A DNA stretch of 64,000 nucleotides from Kaistia soli DSM 19436. Its GTDB lineage: Bacteria; Pseudomonadota; Alphaproteobacteria; Rhizobiales; Kaistiaceae. Below, one piece after another: positions 27,857-37,623 of this stretch. Both the position numbers and the translations under genes were made by a program. Under the pieces are notes generated by a model, which did no database searches, had not been told where the DNA came from, and saw only the letters and a program-made list of their open reading frames with translations. Location: contig NZ_FQUP01000003.1 of the NCBI RefSeq assembly GCF_900129325.1, forward strand, positions 124,001 through 188,000, in the 5' to 3' direction. How positions within the stretch are numbered: the stretch's first letter is position 1; each line of letters begins with the position of its first letter.

Positions 27857-29611
27857 ATGCCTCCGCCCGCTCCCCCCGAACGTCCGCTGGCGCGAGTTCG
27901 CGCCCTCTTCCGCTCCAGCGAGCCGTCGCTGCTGCTGCTCGCGGCCATCATCGGCGCGCTTGCCGGCGTGATCGTCGTGACGATCTCCTTGTTGACCGAG
28001 GCACTGCATGTCCTGCTTTTCGGCATCGATCCGGGCAGTCAGCTCAGCGCAGCCGCGTCGATCGAGCCGTGGCAGGTCGCCGTTCCGCTTGCCGGCGGGG
28101 CGCTGCTCGGTCTCGTCGTCTTCCTCTTTCGCAAGCGACGCCGCCTGATCGTCGACCCGATCGAGGCCAATGCGCTGCATGGGGGGCAGATGTCACTCTT
28201 CGACAGCCTGCGCGTCGGTCTCGAAAGCGTCATCTCGAACGGCTTCGGCGCCTCGGTCGGTCTCGAGGCCGGCTATACGCAGGTTGCGAGCGGCTTTGCT
28301 TCGGCCATCGGTACGCGCCTTGGACTGCGCCGTGCCGATCTCCGCCTTGTCGTCGGCTGCGGCTCGGCCGGCGCTATCGCCGCCGCATTCGGTGGCCCGC
28401 TGACCGGGGCCTTCTATGGCTTCGAGCTGATCATCGGCGTCTATTCCGTTGCGAATGTCGCTCCGGTCCTGATCGCCGCCCTGACGGGTTATCTCGTTGC
28501 GCGGGGTCTCGGCCTTGACGCGCATGTCATCACAGTTCCGAGCGACTTCCATATCGAGGCTGCGAACTATCCGCCTTTCCTGTTGCTCGGACTGCTGCTT
28601 GGCCTGCTTGCGATCGGCATCATGCGCCTTATCACGCTGGTCGAACTTGGCTTTCAGAAGAGCGGCATTCCGCGCTTCTTCCGGCCGGCGATTGGCGGTG
28701 CCGCGGTCGGCCTGCTGGCGCTGATCACGCCGCAGGCGCTGTCCGGCGGGCATGGCGCGCTCTACCTCAATCTGGCGACGACCCCGGCCATCGGCACGCT
28801 TCTGCTGGTGATCCTCGTCAAGATCGCCGCGACCTCGACCTCGGTGGGCTCGGGCTTCCGCGGAGGTCTATTCTTCGCCTCGCTGTTCCTCGGCGTCCTG
28901 GTCGGTCGTCTCTACGGCGCCTCGCTCGAGCTCGCCTTTCCACAGCTCGACCTCGATCCGACTGTGACGGCGATCGTCGGCATGAGTGCGCTGGCGGTCG
29001 GCATCATCGGCGGTCCGCTCACCATGACATTCCTGGCGCTTGAAGTGACCGGCGATCTGCAGCTGACCGGCATCGTGCTGGCCGCCTCGGTGCTCTCGAC
29101 GACGATGGTGCGGCAGTTCTTCGGCTATTCGTTCTCGACATGGCGACTGCATCTGCGTGGCGAGACGATCCGCGGCGCACAGGATATCGGTTGGCTCCGT
29201 GATCTGACCGTGGGACGCATGATGCGCACGGATGTGCGGCCGATCCTGGCCTCGATGCGGCTCGACGCCTTTCGCAGTCTCTACCCGCTCGGCTCGGCGC
29301 AGCGTGTGGTGGCAACCGACAATGCCGGCGCCTATGCCGGCATTGTGCTGGTTTCCGATGCACATGCGAGCGCCGAACCCGGCGAACATAGCGTCGCGAA
29401 GCTCTGCCGCTACCCGGACCGGATGCTGCTTCCCGACATGACGGCGCGCGAGGCGGCAGCGACCTTCGATGCCGCCGAAAGCGAGGAACTCGTCGTCGTC
29501 GACGACACGGATCACCGACAGGTCATCGGCCTCCTGACCGAGGCCCATCTGCTGCGCCGCTATGCAGAAGAACTCGACAAGGCGCGACGCTCCCTTTCAG
29601 GCGAGAGTTAA
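27857..29611 (+). CDS. CLC-family chloride channel/transporter with C-terminal CBS region
   Basis: 584 residues. About ten to twelve helices form the CLC fold. The gating glutamate is kept in GASVGLEAGYTQ and the third selectivity loop in SVGSGFRGGLFFASLF. The first selectivity loop, GSGIP in canonical CLCs, is replaced by ALHGGQMS, so ion preference cannot be assumed to be chloride. After about residue 420 comes a cytoplasmic part with degenerate CBS-like repeats (LVVVDDTDHRQVIGLLTEAHLL). The ATG at 27857 fits the first helix. It is convergent with the DUF502 gene, 4 bp between the stops. Confidence 0.88.
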   Translation: MPPPAPPERPLARVRALFRSSEPSLLLLAAIIGALAGVIVVTISLLTEALHVLLFGIDPGSQLSAAASIEPWQVAVPLAGGALLGLVVFLFRKRRRLIVDPIEANALHGGQMSLFDSLRVGLESVISNGFGASVGLEAGYTQVASGFASAIGTRLGLRRADLRLVVGCGSAGAIAAAFGGPLTGAFYGFELIIGVYSVANVAPVLIAALTGYLVARGLGLDAHVITVPSDFHIEAANYPPFLLLGLLLGLLAIGIMRLITLVELGFQKSGIPRFFRPAIGGAAVGLLALITPQALSGGHGALYLNLATTPAIGTLLLVILVKIAATSTSVGSGFRGGLFFASLFLGVLVGRLYGASLELAFPQLDLDPTVTAIVGMSALAVGIIGGPLTMTFLALEVTGDLQLTGIVLAASVLSTTMVRQFFGYSFSTWRLHLRGETIRGAQDIGWLRDLTVGRMMRTDVRPILASMRLDAFRSLYPLGSAQRVVATDNAGAYAGIVLVSDAHASAEPGEHSVAKLCRYPDRMLLPDMTAREAAATFDAAESEELVVVDDTDHRQVIGLLTEAHLLRRYAEELDKARRSLSGES

Positions 29612-29615
29612 GCGC

Positions 29616-30332
29616 TCAGGCGGCCGGCAGGCGCGGCGGCAGCGCGGGATGGAGCCGCGCCGGATCGTATTCCGGCGTGACGAGGCCGGCGGACAGCACC
29701 ACCTTCGCGGCCTCTTCGACCGTCATGTCGAGTTCGATCAGCTCGCTGCGCTTTACGAACAGCATGAAGCCGGCCGTCGGCGCCGGGCTTGGCGGCAGGA
29801 ACACGGTCACCCATTCCTCGCCGTCCTGGCCGATACGCTGGCGGATTTCGCCGCGCGTCTCGGTGGCGATGAAGACAATCGCGTAGACGCCCTTGTAGGG
29901 AAACTCCATCAGCGCGGTCTTGTGGAACGACTTGCCCTTCGACGAGAGCACGGTCTCGAACAGCTGCTTCAGCGCGCCATAGAGGTTGCGCACCAGCGGC
30001 GTGCGGCCAACGAGCGATTCGCCGAGGCCGACCAGCGTGCGGCCGACGAAATTCGCCGTCAGGAAGCCGAGCAGCGTCAGCGCGATCACGGCGACCAGCA
30101 CACCGAAGCCGGGCACAGAGAACGGCAGATACGAGTCGGGGCTGTATTCGCGCGGAATGACCGGTTTCACCCAGCCGTCGATCCATTTGATCAGCGACCA
30201 GGTGAGATAGATGGTGATCGAGATCGGCGCCGCGATCACGAGGCCGGTCAGGAAGTAGTTCCGCAGCCGCTTGACGATACGCCGACCAGGCGAATCGACG
30301 GGTACGGATATCTGAGGCTCGTCCAGGCTCAT
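29616..30332 (-). CDS. DUF502 membrane protein
   Basis: 238 residues with two transmembrane helices near the N-terminus (YFLTGLVIAAPISITIYLTW and VPGFGVLVAVIALTLLGFLTANFVG). A conserved soluble region follows with PLVRNLYGALKQLFETV and FLPPSPAPTAGFMLFV, the signatures of DUF502. The function is not established. The C-terminus is Pro-rich. It stands alone on the minus strand between a CLC gene and glmS. Confidence 0.88.
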   Translation of the reverse strand: MSLDEPQISVPVDSPGRRIVKRLRNYFLTGLVIAAPISITIYLTWSLIKWIDGWVKPVIPREYSPDSYLPFSVPGFGVLVAVIALTLLGFLTANFVGRTLVGLGESLVGRTPLVRNLYGALKQLFETVLSSKGKSFHKTALMEFPYKGVYAIVFIATETRGEIRQRIGQDGEEWVTVFLPPSPAPTAGFMLFVKRSELIELDMTVEEAAKVVLSAGLVTPEYDPARLHPALPPRLPAA

Positions 30333-30447
30333 GCCGTCTCCTGTCGCCGAAAGGCGAACTCTGCCACGGCATTATGACGGCTGCGAAAAGGATCGCCAGC
30401 CTCGATCCGCGCCAGATGGCAGCGGCAGAGGCAACGCAGCGGCGCTG

Positions 30448-32268
30448 CTATTCGACCGTCACCGACTTGGCGAGGTTTCGCGGCTGATCAACGTCGGTGC
30501 CCATGAAGACAGCCGTGTGATAGGCGAGCAGTTGGACCGGGATCGCATAGACGAGCGGTGTCACCGCCGCCGGCATTTCCGGCAGGATCAAGGTCTCGAC
30601 AGCGTCGATCGCTGCCGCTTCGCTGCCCTTGCGGTCAGTGATCAGGATGATCCGTCCGCCGCGGGCGGCCACCTCCTGCATGTTGGAGACCGTCTTCTCG
30701 AAGACGCGATCATAAGGCGCGATCACGACGACAGGCATCTCCTCATCGATCAGCGCGATCGGTCCATGCTTCAGCTCGCCGGCCGCATAGCCTTCGGCAT
30801 GGATGTAGGAGATTTCCTTCAGTTTCAACGCGCCCTCCAGTGCGATCGGATAGCTCGTCCCGCGGCCGAGATAGAGACAGTGCTTCACCTTGGCGAGATC
30901 GCGGGCGAGCGCCTCGATCTGGCCTTCAAGGCGGAGCGCCTCATGCATCAGGCGCGGAACCTCGCTGAAGCTCCGGACGAGCAGCGCTTCCTCGGCGGCA
31001 TCGATGGTACCGCGCGCCCGTCCGGCTGCGATCGCGACCGCGGCGAGCACGGCGAGCTGGGCGGTGAAGGCCTTGGTCGACGCGACGCCGATCTCCGGCC
31101 CGGCGAGGATGGGCAGCATGACATCCGCCTCGCGGGCGATCGTCGATTCGCGGACATTGACGATCGCCGCAATCCGCTGGCCCTGGCCCTTCGCGTAGCG
31201 GAGCGAGGCCAGAGTGTCGGCTGTCTCACCGGATTGCGATATCACGATCGACAATCCGTCCTTCGACAGGGGCTGCTCGCGGTAACGGAACTCCGAGGCG
31301 ATATCGATGTCGACAGGCAGCCGGGCGATCCGCTCGAACCAGTATTTCGCGACGAAGCCGGCGTAGTAGGCAGTGCCGCAGGCCGTGATCGAGAGGCGGT
31401 CGATGCGCGAGAAGTCGATGTCGTCGACCGCCTTGGCGGCGCTTGCGACGAGATCGAGATAATGCCCGAGCGTCCGGCCGACGACCTCCGGCTGCTCATG
31501 GATCTCCTTGACCATGAAATGGCGGTGGTTGCCCTTGTCCGCGATATAGGTCGAACCGGCGGTGGTCGTCGGCGTGCGGGCAATCTCGACGTCGTCGGCA
31601 TCGAAGATCGTGGCGCCGGCTCTTGTCAGGACGACGCTGTCGCCGTCTTCGAGATAGGTGATCTCGTCGGTAAACGGACCGAGCGCGATGGCATCGGAGC
31701 CGAGGAACATCTCGCCGCTGCCCCAGCCGATGGCGAGCGGGCTGCCGCGGCGGGCGCCGATCACCAGATCGTCCTCGCCCTCGAACAGGAAGGCGAGCGC
31801 GAACGCGCCGGTCAACCGTTTCAGCGTCGCCTGCACGGCCTCCTTGGGCGACAGACCATCGATGAGTCCGAGCGTCACCAGATGGGCAACGACTTCGGTG
31901 TCGGTGTCGGACGAGAACACGCGGCCAGCGGCCTCCATCTCGAGCCGCAATTCGCGAAAATTCTCGATGATGCCGTTATGGACGACCGCGACGCGTTCGG
32001 TCGCATGCGGATGGGCGTTGCGCTCAGTCGGAGCGCCATGCGTCGCCCAGCGGGTGTGGCCGATGCCGGAGCGTCCGGTCTTGCGATTGGCGCGGAGCTT
32101 CGCTTCGAGATTGCGCAGCTTGCCCTCGGCCCGCAGCCGGTCGAGATGGCCCTCTTCGAGGACGGCAATGCCGGCCGAATCATAGCCGCGATATTCGAGG
32201 CGCTTCAGCCCGTCGACGAGAAGCGGCGCAACCGGCGTCAGTCCGAGAATGCCGATGATGCCGCACAT
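30448..32268 (-). CDS. glmS: Glutamine-fructose-6-phosphate aminotransferase (isomerizing)
   Basis: 606 residues. The mature N-terminus MCGIIGILG exposes the Cys nucleophile of the glutaminase domain (HTRWATHGAP, HNGIIENF). Two SIS isomerase domains follow (SQSGETADTLASL, STKAFTAQL) and the C-terminus ends DQPRNLAKSVTVE. It makes glucosamine-6-phosphate for peptidoglycan and LPS. The start at 32268 is fixed by the need for Cys2 after Met removal. It lies 127 bp after glmU on the same strand, giving a glmU-glmS cluster that supplies UDP-GlcNAc. Confidence 0.98.
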   Translation of the reverse strand: MCGIIGILGLTPVAPLLVDGLKRLEYRGYDSAGIAVLEEGHLDRLRAEGKLRNLEAKLRANRKTGRSGIGHTRWATHGAPTERNAHPHATERVAVVHNGIIENFRELRLEMEAAGRVFSSDTDTEVVAHLVTLGLIDGLSPKEAVQATLKRLTGAFALAFLFEGEDDLVIGARRGSPLAIGWGSGEMFLGSDAIALGPFTDEITYLEDGDSVVLTRAGATIFDADDVEIARTPTTTAGSTYIADKGNHRHFMVKEIHEQPEVVGRTLGHYLDLVASAAKAVDDIDFSRIDRLSITACGTAYYAGFVAKYWFERIARLPVDIDIASEFRYREQPLSKDGLSIVISQSGETADTLASLRYAKGQGQRIAAIVNVRESTIAREADVMLPILAGPEIGVASTKAFTAQLAVLAAVAIAAGRARGTIDAAEEALLVRSFSEVPRLMHEALRLEGQIEALARDLAKVKHCLYLGRGTSYPIALEGALKLKEISYIHAEGYAAGELKHGPIALIDEEMPVVVIAPYDRVFEKTVSNMQEVAARGGRIILITDRKGSEAAAIDAVETLILPEMPAAVTPLVYAIPVQLLAYHTAVFMGTDVDQPRNLAKSVTVE

Positions 32269-32395
32269 GCCTCGCGTCCCCCATGATCCGAGGCCGGCGA
32301 TCATCCGGCCGATTTTCAGACCCTGCCGCCAGAACCCTTAATAGTCCTTGGCAAACCCCGGAAATCACGTCCTGTTTCGGATTTTCATTGATCCC

Positions 32396-33751
32396 TCAGA
32401 CGCGCTTCCGCTGCGTGGCCGCTTTGGCGGCTCGGAAGCGCGCGGCCCAGCCGGGCTTTTCCACTTGCCGTCCGCGCCCAAGCGCCAGCGCATCCGGCGC
32501 GACGTCCTCGGTGATGACGCTTCCCGAGCCGACATAGGCCCCGTCGCCTATATTAACCGGGGCGACCAGCGCGCTGTTCGAGCCGATGAAGGCGCCCTCG
32601 CCGATCACTGTCAGCGCTTTGTCGAAACCATCGTAATTGCAGGTAACAGTACCGGCGCCGATATTCGCCTCGGCACCGACACGGGCGTCTCCGATATAGG
32701 TCAGGTGACTGACCTTGGCGCCGGCACCGATCTCGGCATTCTTCACCTCGACGAAATTGCCAACTTTCGCCTGGGGCCCGAGCTTTGCGCCCGGGCGAAG
32801 CCGCGCGAAGGGCCCGACAGCCGCGCCGGCTTCGACCCGCGCGCCTTCGAGATGGGAGAAGGCATGGATGACCGCGCCGCTTTCGACCGTCACGGCAGGG
32901 CCGAACACAACGTTCGGCTCGACGGTGACATCAGGCTCCAAAAGCGTGTCATGGGAAAAGAACACCGTTTCCGGCGCGACCAGCGTCACGCCGGCCAGCA
33001 TGGCGCGACGGCGCGCGCGCGTTTGCCAGATGGCTTCGACCTCCGCGAGCTCGACGCGCGTATTGACGCCGGCCACCTCATTCGCATCAGCCTCGATCGC
33101 AACGACCGGCAATCCGGCAGCATGGGCGACGCCGACCGCGTCGGTCAGATAGTATTCGCGCTTGGCGTTGTCGTTGCCGATGGAGGCGAGGAGATGCAGC
33201 AGACCGGCACCGGCAAAGGCCATCAGCCCAGCATTGCAGAGCCCGATCTGGCGCTCTTCTGGTGAGGCGTCACGCTCCTCGCGGATGGCGACGAGGCTGC
33301 CCTTCTCGACGATCAGGCGTCCATAGCCGGTCGGATCGGCGGGCCGGAAACCGAGCACCACGACGGCGGCGCCAGCGGCGATCTCGGCGCGCAGTCTTGC
33401 GATCGTCTCGGGTGTCACCAGCGGCGTATCGCCATAGAGCACCAGCACGTCATCGGCCGGGTCGGCGAGCGCGTCGCGTGCCGCGAGGACAGCATGGGCC
33501 GTGCCGCGGCGTTCTGTCTGGACAAAGATATGCGAGGACGGCGCCGCCTTGCCGACGAAGCGCTCCACAGCCTCTGCACCGCTGCCAACCACGACGGCGA
33601 AACGGCCGATGCCGGCGGCGGAGGCCGATTTGAGCACATGACCGATCATCGGCAGGCCGGCGACAGGATGCATTACTTTCGGCAGGGCGGAACGCATCCG
33701 CGTCCCCTCGCCGGCCGCGAGCAGGATGGCGAGCGATGAGCGATCGGTCAT
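32396..33751 (-). CDS. glmU: Bifunctional GlmU: GlcN-1-P acetyltransferase / GlcNAc-1-P uridyltransferase
   Basis: 451 residues. The N-terminal uridyltransferase domain has [26 protein letters not shown] and NAGLMAF. The C-terminal left-handed beta-helix acetyltransferase domain, with hexapeptide repeats from about residue 250, contains [24 protein letters not shown] and CNYDGFDK. It makes UDP-N-acetylglucosamine, the common precursor of peptidoglycan and lipid A. It is the first gene of the glmU-glmS pair. Confidence 0.98.
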   Translation of the reverse strand: MTDRSSLAILLAAGEGTRMRSALPKVMHPVAGLPMIGHVLKSASAAGIGRFAVVVGSGAEAVERFVGKAAPSSHIFVQTERRGTAHAVLAARDALADPADDVLVLYGDTPLVTPETIARLRAEIAAGAAVVVLGFRPADPTGYGRLIVEKGSLVAIREERDASPEERQIGLCNAGLMAFAGAGLLHLLASIGNDNAKREYYLTDAVGVAHAAGLPVVAIEADANEVAGVNTRVELAEVEAIWQTRARRRAMLAGVTLVAPETVFFSHDTLLEPDVTVEPNVVFGPAVTVESGAVIHAFSHLEGARVEAGAAVGPFARLRPGAKLGPQAKVGNFVEVKNAEIGAGAKVSHLTYIGDARVGAEANIGAGTVTCNYDGFDKALTVIGEGAFIGSNSALVAPVNIGDGAYVGSGSVITEDVAPDALALGRGRQVEKPGWAARFRAAKAATQRKRV

Positions 33752-33837
33752 GGGTCCTCCCTTCGTCGAATGGAGGCCAGCATTGCGCGATCCGGGCGCT
33801 TGCGGTCAAGCGCCGAGCGGGTTCAACACGCCGCGGC

Positions 33838-34584
33838 TCAGCCGACCTGCTGGAGCATCGGGAAGGTTTCGAGCAGGAAGAAGGAGATCCGCGACATCTG
33901 GCCCGTCAGGAACAAGAGGCCGGCGAGGACAAGGAACGCGCCCATGGCCTTCTCGACCTTCGGCAGATGGCGGCGGAAGCGCCCAAGCGCCTCGACGAGA
34001 TGCTCGGCAAAGCCCGCAACCAGCAGGAACGGTATGCCGAGCCCCAGCGAATAGATCGCCAGCAGCCCGGCGCCGCGCGCCACCGTATCGGTCGAGCCGG
34101 CGACCGCCAGGATCGCGGCAAGCACCGGTCCGATGCAGGGCGTCCAGCCAAAGGCGAAGGCGAGGCCGAGCACATAGGCGCCGGCAAGGCCGGCCGGCTG
34201 CTTGTCGACCCGCAGCCGCGCCTCGCGGTGCATCAAGGCGATGCGAAAGACGCCGAGGAAATGCAGTCCCATGACGATGATCACGAGGCCGGCGACGATC
34301 GACAGGATGTCCTGGTAGCGCGCCACCATACGGCCGACCACCGAGGCGGTGGCGCCAAGCAGCACGAAGACCGTCGAGAAGCCGAGCACAAACGCAAAGG
34401 AGGATCGCAGCACCACGCGCCGCACCCCGCGCTCAGCCTTGCGTGCCGTCACCTCTTCGAGGCTGAGGCCCGTCACGTAGCAGAGATAAGGCGGCACAAG
34501 CGGCAGGACGCAAGGCGAAATGAACGATAGCAGCCCGGCGATCAGGGCGCCCCACAACGTGACATCTGACGGCATCGACACCAT
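33838..34584 (-). CDS. ccdA: Cytochrome c biogenesis protein CcdA
   Basis: About 248 residues and six transmembrane helices. Two membrane cysteines are in FISPCVLPLVPPYL and GWTPCIGPVLAAIL, the redox pair that carries electrons across the inner membrane from thioredoxin to periplasmic thiol proteins (CcmG or others). The start at 34584 (MVSMPSDV) is preceded by a weak GAGG; ATG 34575 is an alternative. No other cytochrome c maturation gene is nearby. It lies 86 bp upstream of glmU on the opposite side of no known partner. Confidence 0.92.
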   Translation of the reverse strand: MVSMPSDVTLWGALIAGLLSFISPCVLPLVPPYLCYVTGLSLEEVTARKAERGVRRVVLRSSFAFVLGFSTVFVLLGATASVVGRMVARYQDILSIVAGLVIIVMGLHFLGVFRIALMHREARLRVDKQPAGLAGAYVLGLAFAFGWTPCIGPVLAAILAVAGSTDTVARGAGLLAIYSLGLGIPFLLVAGFAEHLVEALGRFRRHLPKVEKAMGAFLVLAGLLFLTGQMSRISFFLLETFPMLQQVG

Positions 34585-34762
34585 GGCCTCAGGGCCAGGA
34601 GGCGGCCCGCGACGGTTATAGGCGATCGGACGCGGCGGGCCAGTCACGGATATGCGATGATGCCGGTCAAGCTGCCGGCAACCGCTCGCGGAGCCCCTTG
34701 GCGCCGCCTCCGGCTTCCGATAGATGGCTTGGAAGACGTGGGGCCAGCACAAGGTGACCGGA

Positions 34763-35689
34763 ATGATCGTGAGTTGCGGCGAGGCGCTGATCGATTTTCT
34801 GCCGACGAAGGATGCCGAGGGCCGCGACAGCTATCGCCCTGCGGTCGGCGGATCGCCCTATAATGTGGCTCTGACCACCGGGCGTCTCGGCATCAAGAGC
34901 GGCTTCCTCGGCGGCATTTCGACGGACTTCTTCGGCGAGATGCTGGCCGCCGAGCTCGAGCGCAGCAATGTCAGCCTTAAATATGCCGGGCGCTCGCTGC
35001 GCCCGACGACGCTTGCGTTCGTCAGCCTCGCGCATGAAGAGCCGCAATATGCGTTCTTCGACGAGAACAGCGCCGGACGCCTGCATGATCCCGCCAAGCA
35101 CGAGTCCGTGGCCGACGACGTAGAGGCTCTGCACTTTTCGTCCTTCTCGCTCGCGACCGAACCATTCGCCAGCCGGCTGGCGACCGTGATGGACCAGAAC
35201 CGCGGCAAGCGTGTCATCAGCTACGATCCGAATGTGCGGCCGACGCTGATTCCCGATCGCGAAGCCTTCAAGGCGCGCGCGGAAGTGTTTGCCCATGGCG
35301 CCGACATCGTGAAGATCTCTGGCGCCGACCTCGAATGGCTGCATCCGGGTGAAGCGCCGGAGACGATCGCGGCCGGATGGCTTGCCGGCGGAGCTGGCAT
35401 CGTCGTTGTGACGCGCGGCGGCGCGGGCGTGACCGCCTATACCCGCACCGGATCGATCTTCTCCCCCGTCCAACCGATCACCGTCGCCGATACGGTGGGT
35501 GCCGGCGACAGCTTCTCGGGCGGACTGCTCGCGCGTCTCTCCGAAAAGGGCCTGCTCAGCATCGACGCGATCCGCGCGATCGACCATGCAGCTCTCAAGG
35601 ATGCGCTCGACTTTGCCAACCGCGTCGCTGCGGTCACCTGCTCGCGCGTCGGCGCCGATCCGCCCTGGCGGAATGAAATCGCCGGCTGA
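34763..35689 (+). CDS. PfkB-family carbohydrate kinase, probable fructokinase
   Basis: 308 residues. It starts IVSCGEALIDFLP and has the N-terminal substrate motif GGSPYNVALTTGRLG. The C-terminal PfkB signature DTVGAGDSFSGGLLARL carries the catalytic Asp. The closest pattern is fructokinase (ScrK/Frk type), which phosphorylates fructose at C6; other sugars are possible. The start at 34763 follows AAGGTGACCGG. No sugar transporter is beside it, and it is convergent with the ABC permease gene. Confidence 0.88.
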   Translation: MIVSCGEALIDFLPTKDAEGRDSYRPAVGGSPYNVALTTGRLGIKSGFLGGISTDFFGEMLAAELERSNVSLKYAGRSLRPTTLAFVSLAHEEPQYAFFDENSAGRLHDPAKHESVADDVEALHFSSFSLATEPFASRLATVMDQNRGKRVISYDPNVRPTLIPDREAFKARAEVFAHGADIVKISGADLEWLHPGEAPETIAAGWLAGGAGIVVVTRGGAGVTAYTRTGSIFSPVQPITVADTVGAGDSFSGGLLARLSEKGLLSIDAIRAIDHAALKDALDFANRVAAVTCSRVGADPPWRNEIAG

Positions 35690-35701
35690 GGCGATCCTCG
35701 C

Positions 35702-36907
35702 TCACTCGTGCCGCAGCGCCTCGATCGGATCGAGATGCGCGGCGCGGCGGGCCGGCACATAGCCAAAGATGACGCCGATCAGCGCCGAGAAGGCGAATGC
35801 GATCACGACGATCGATGGACTGACGACGAACGGCACGCTGAGCGCCGTCGTCGCGCCATAGGCGAGCGCCAAGCCGAGAAGAATGCCGACCGCGCCACCA
35901 AACAGCGACAGCACCACGGACTCGACCAGGAATTGCGCCAACACCTGGCTTTCCAGTGCACCGATCGCGAGCCGAATGCCGATCTCGCGCGTGCGCTCGG
36001 TAACCGAGACCAGCATGATGTTCATGATGCCGATGCCGCCGACGAGGAGGCTGACGGCAGCGACCGCGCCGAGAAGGCCGGTCAAGAGCTGAGTCGTCCC
36101 TGCCATGGTTTCGAGCATCTGCGTCATGTCGTTGACCGAGAAGTCGTCGGTCTTGCTGGCGACGATGCCGCGGCGCTCGCGCATCAGCCGCTCGATGTCG
36201 CCCTGCACCTTGCTGGTCGCCACGCCGTCCTGTGCCGAAACCAGGATCGTCCCGATATCGCTCGAGCCGGTAATCCTCCGCTGGACGGTGCGCAGCGGCA
36301 TCAGGACGGTATCGTCCTGATCGGTGCCCATGCCGGACTGGCCCTTCTTGGCGAGGGTGCCGATGACCTCGCAGGACACATTGCCGACGCGGAGCGCGCG
36401 TCCAAGCGGATCGGTGGCGCCGAACAGCTTGGTGCGCACGGTCTCGCCTATGATGCAGGCGGCGCGACCTCCGCGCTCCTCCGTTTCCAGGAAGGCGCGT
36501 CCCGAGGACAAGGACCAGTCGAGCGCCGACAGGTAGCCGGAGGTAGTCCCGACCACACCTGTCGAGCGACTCTCGCCGCCGAAGATCACTGTTGCCGACG
36601 ATTGAGCCATCGGCGCGACGGCGCGCAGGCCGTTGACCTGGTCGCGGATCGCCGCGACATCGCGATCATTGAACGACTTCGCCGTCGTGCTGGCACGGCC
36701 GGGTCCGAACTGGCCGGGGCGCACGAACAGCATATTGCTGCCGAGCTTGGCAATGTCGGCGGTAACCCGCGCCGTGGTGCCGTTGCCGATCGTCACGAGC
36801 GCGATGACAGCCGCGACGCCAATCACGATGCCGAGCACCGTGAGAAACGAGCGCATCGGGTTCCGGCGAATGGTGCGGAGGGCCAGCTTGAGCGATTCGG
36901 CGAGCAT
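35702..36907 (-). CDS. MacB-like ABC transporter permease
   Basis: 401 residues. One N-terminal helix (MRSFLTVLGIVIGVAAVIALVTIG) is followed by a large periplasmic MacB_PCD domain (about 45-270) and the FtsX domain with three helices at the C-terminus (VSLLVGGIGIMNIMLVSVTERTREIGIRLA). This is the mechanotransmission type of permease used by MacB and LolCE-like systems. The ATPase, fused to the permease in E. coli MacB, is a separate gene upstream here with a 4-bp overlap. Confidence 0.92.
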   Translation of the reverse strand: MLAESLKLALRTIRRNPMRSFLTVLGIVIGVAAVIALVTIGNGTTARVTADIAKLGSNMLFVRPGQFGPGRASTTAKSFNDRDVAAIRDQVNGLRAVAPMAQSSATVIFGGESRSTGVVGTTSGYLSALDWSLSSGRAFLETEERGGRAACIIGETVRTKLFGATDPLGRALRVGNVSCEVIGTLAKKGQSGMGTDQDDTVLMPLRTVQRRITGSSDIGTILVSAQDGVATSKVQGDIERLMRERRGIVASKTDDFSVNDMTQMLETMAGTTQLLTGLLGAVAAVSLLVGGIGIMNIMLVSVTERTREIGIRLAIGALESQVLAQFLVESVVLSLFGGAVGILLGLALAYGATTALSVPFVVSPSIVVIAFAFSALIGVIFGYVPARRAAHLDPIEALRHE

Positions 36908-37623
36908 CAGGCCATTGTCTCCAGCGCGCCGTCCGATTTGAGGCGATCCGACTCGATGCGACCATCAACGAAGCGGATGATGCGGTCCGCGAAGGCGGCA
37001 ATGTCCGGCTCATGCGTCACCATGATCACGGTGATGCCCTGGACGCGGTTCAGCGTCGTCATCAGTTGCATGATCTCGAGGCTGGTCCGCGTATCGAGAT
37101 TGCCCGTCGGCTCGTCGGCGAGCAGGACGGCCGGATCGGTCACGATGGCGCGCGCGATCGCGACGCGTTGCTGCTGGCCGCCCGAAAGCTCGGACGGCGT
37201 GTGCCCGGCCCTCCCCTCAAGGCCGACACGAGCCAGCGCCGCCAACGCGCGTTGCCGCCGATCGCCAGCCTCCAGGCCGCGATAGACCAGCGGCAGCTCG
37301 ACATTTTCCACCGCCGAGGTGCGCGGCAACAGGTTGAAGCCCTGGAAGACGAAACCGAGCTTATGCCGCCGCAGAAGTGTCAGCTGCGTACGCGACAGCG
37401 TCGACGTGGCGATGCCCTCGAAGAAATACTCACCGTCGCTCGGCCGGTCGAGGCAACCGACAATGTTCATCGCCGTCGACTTGCCCGACCCGGACGGGCC
37501 CATGATCGCGACGAAGGCCCCCCGATCAATCGACAGGTCGACATCGGCCAGCGCGCGCACCTCCGTCTCGCCGCTGCCATAGCGCTTGCTGACGTGTTTG
37601 AAGGCGATCTCTGGCGTCGTCAT
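36907..37623 (-). CDS. MacB-like ABC transporter ATP-binding protein
   Basis: 238 residues. Walker A is GPSGSGKST (about 42-50), the Q-loop FVFQGFNLLPRT, the ABC signature LSGGQQQRVAIARAI and Walker B VLLADEPTGNLD. It belongs to the LolD/MacB/FtsE class. It overlaps the adaptor gene upstream and the permease gene downstream by 4 bp each, so the three subunits are made from one coupled transcript. Confidence 0.94.
   Translation of the reverse strand: MTTPEIAFKHVSKRYGSGETEVRALADVDLSIDRGAFVAIMGPSGSGKSTAMNIVGCLDRPSDGEYFFEGIATSTLSRTQLTLLRRHKLGFVFQGFNLLPRTSAVENVELPLVYRGLEAGDRRQRALAALARVGLEGRAGHTPSELSGGQQQRVAIARAIVTDPAVLLADEPTGNLDTRTSLEIMQLMTTLNRVQGITVIMVTHEPDIAAFADRIIRFVDGRIESDRLKSDGALETMA

Noticed and set aside
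32269-32395. glmS ribozyme in the glmU-glmS spacer
   Set aside because: The ribozyme is known mainly from Gram-positive bacteria and the spacer shows no sign of its conserved core.
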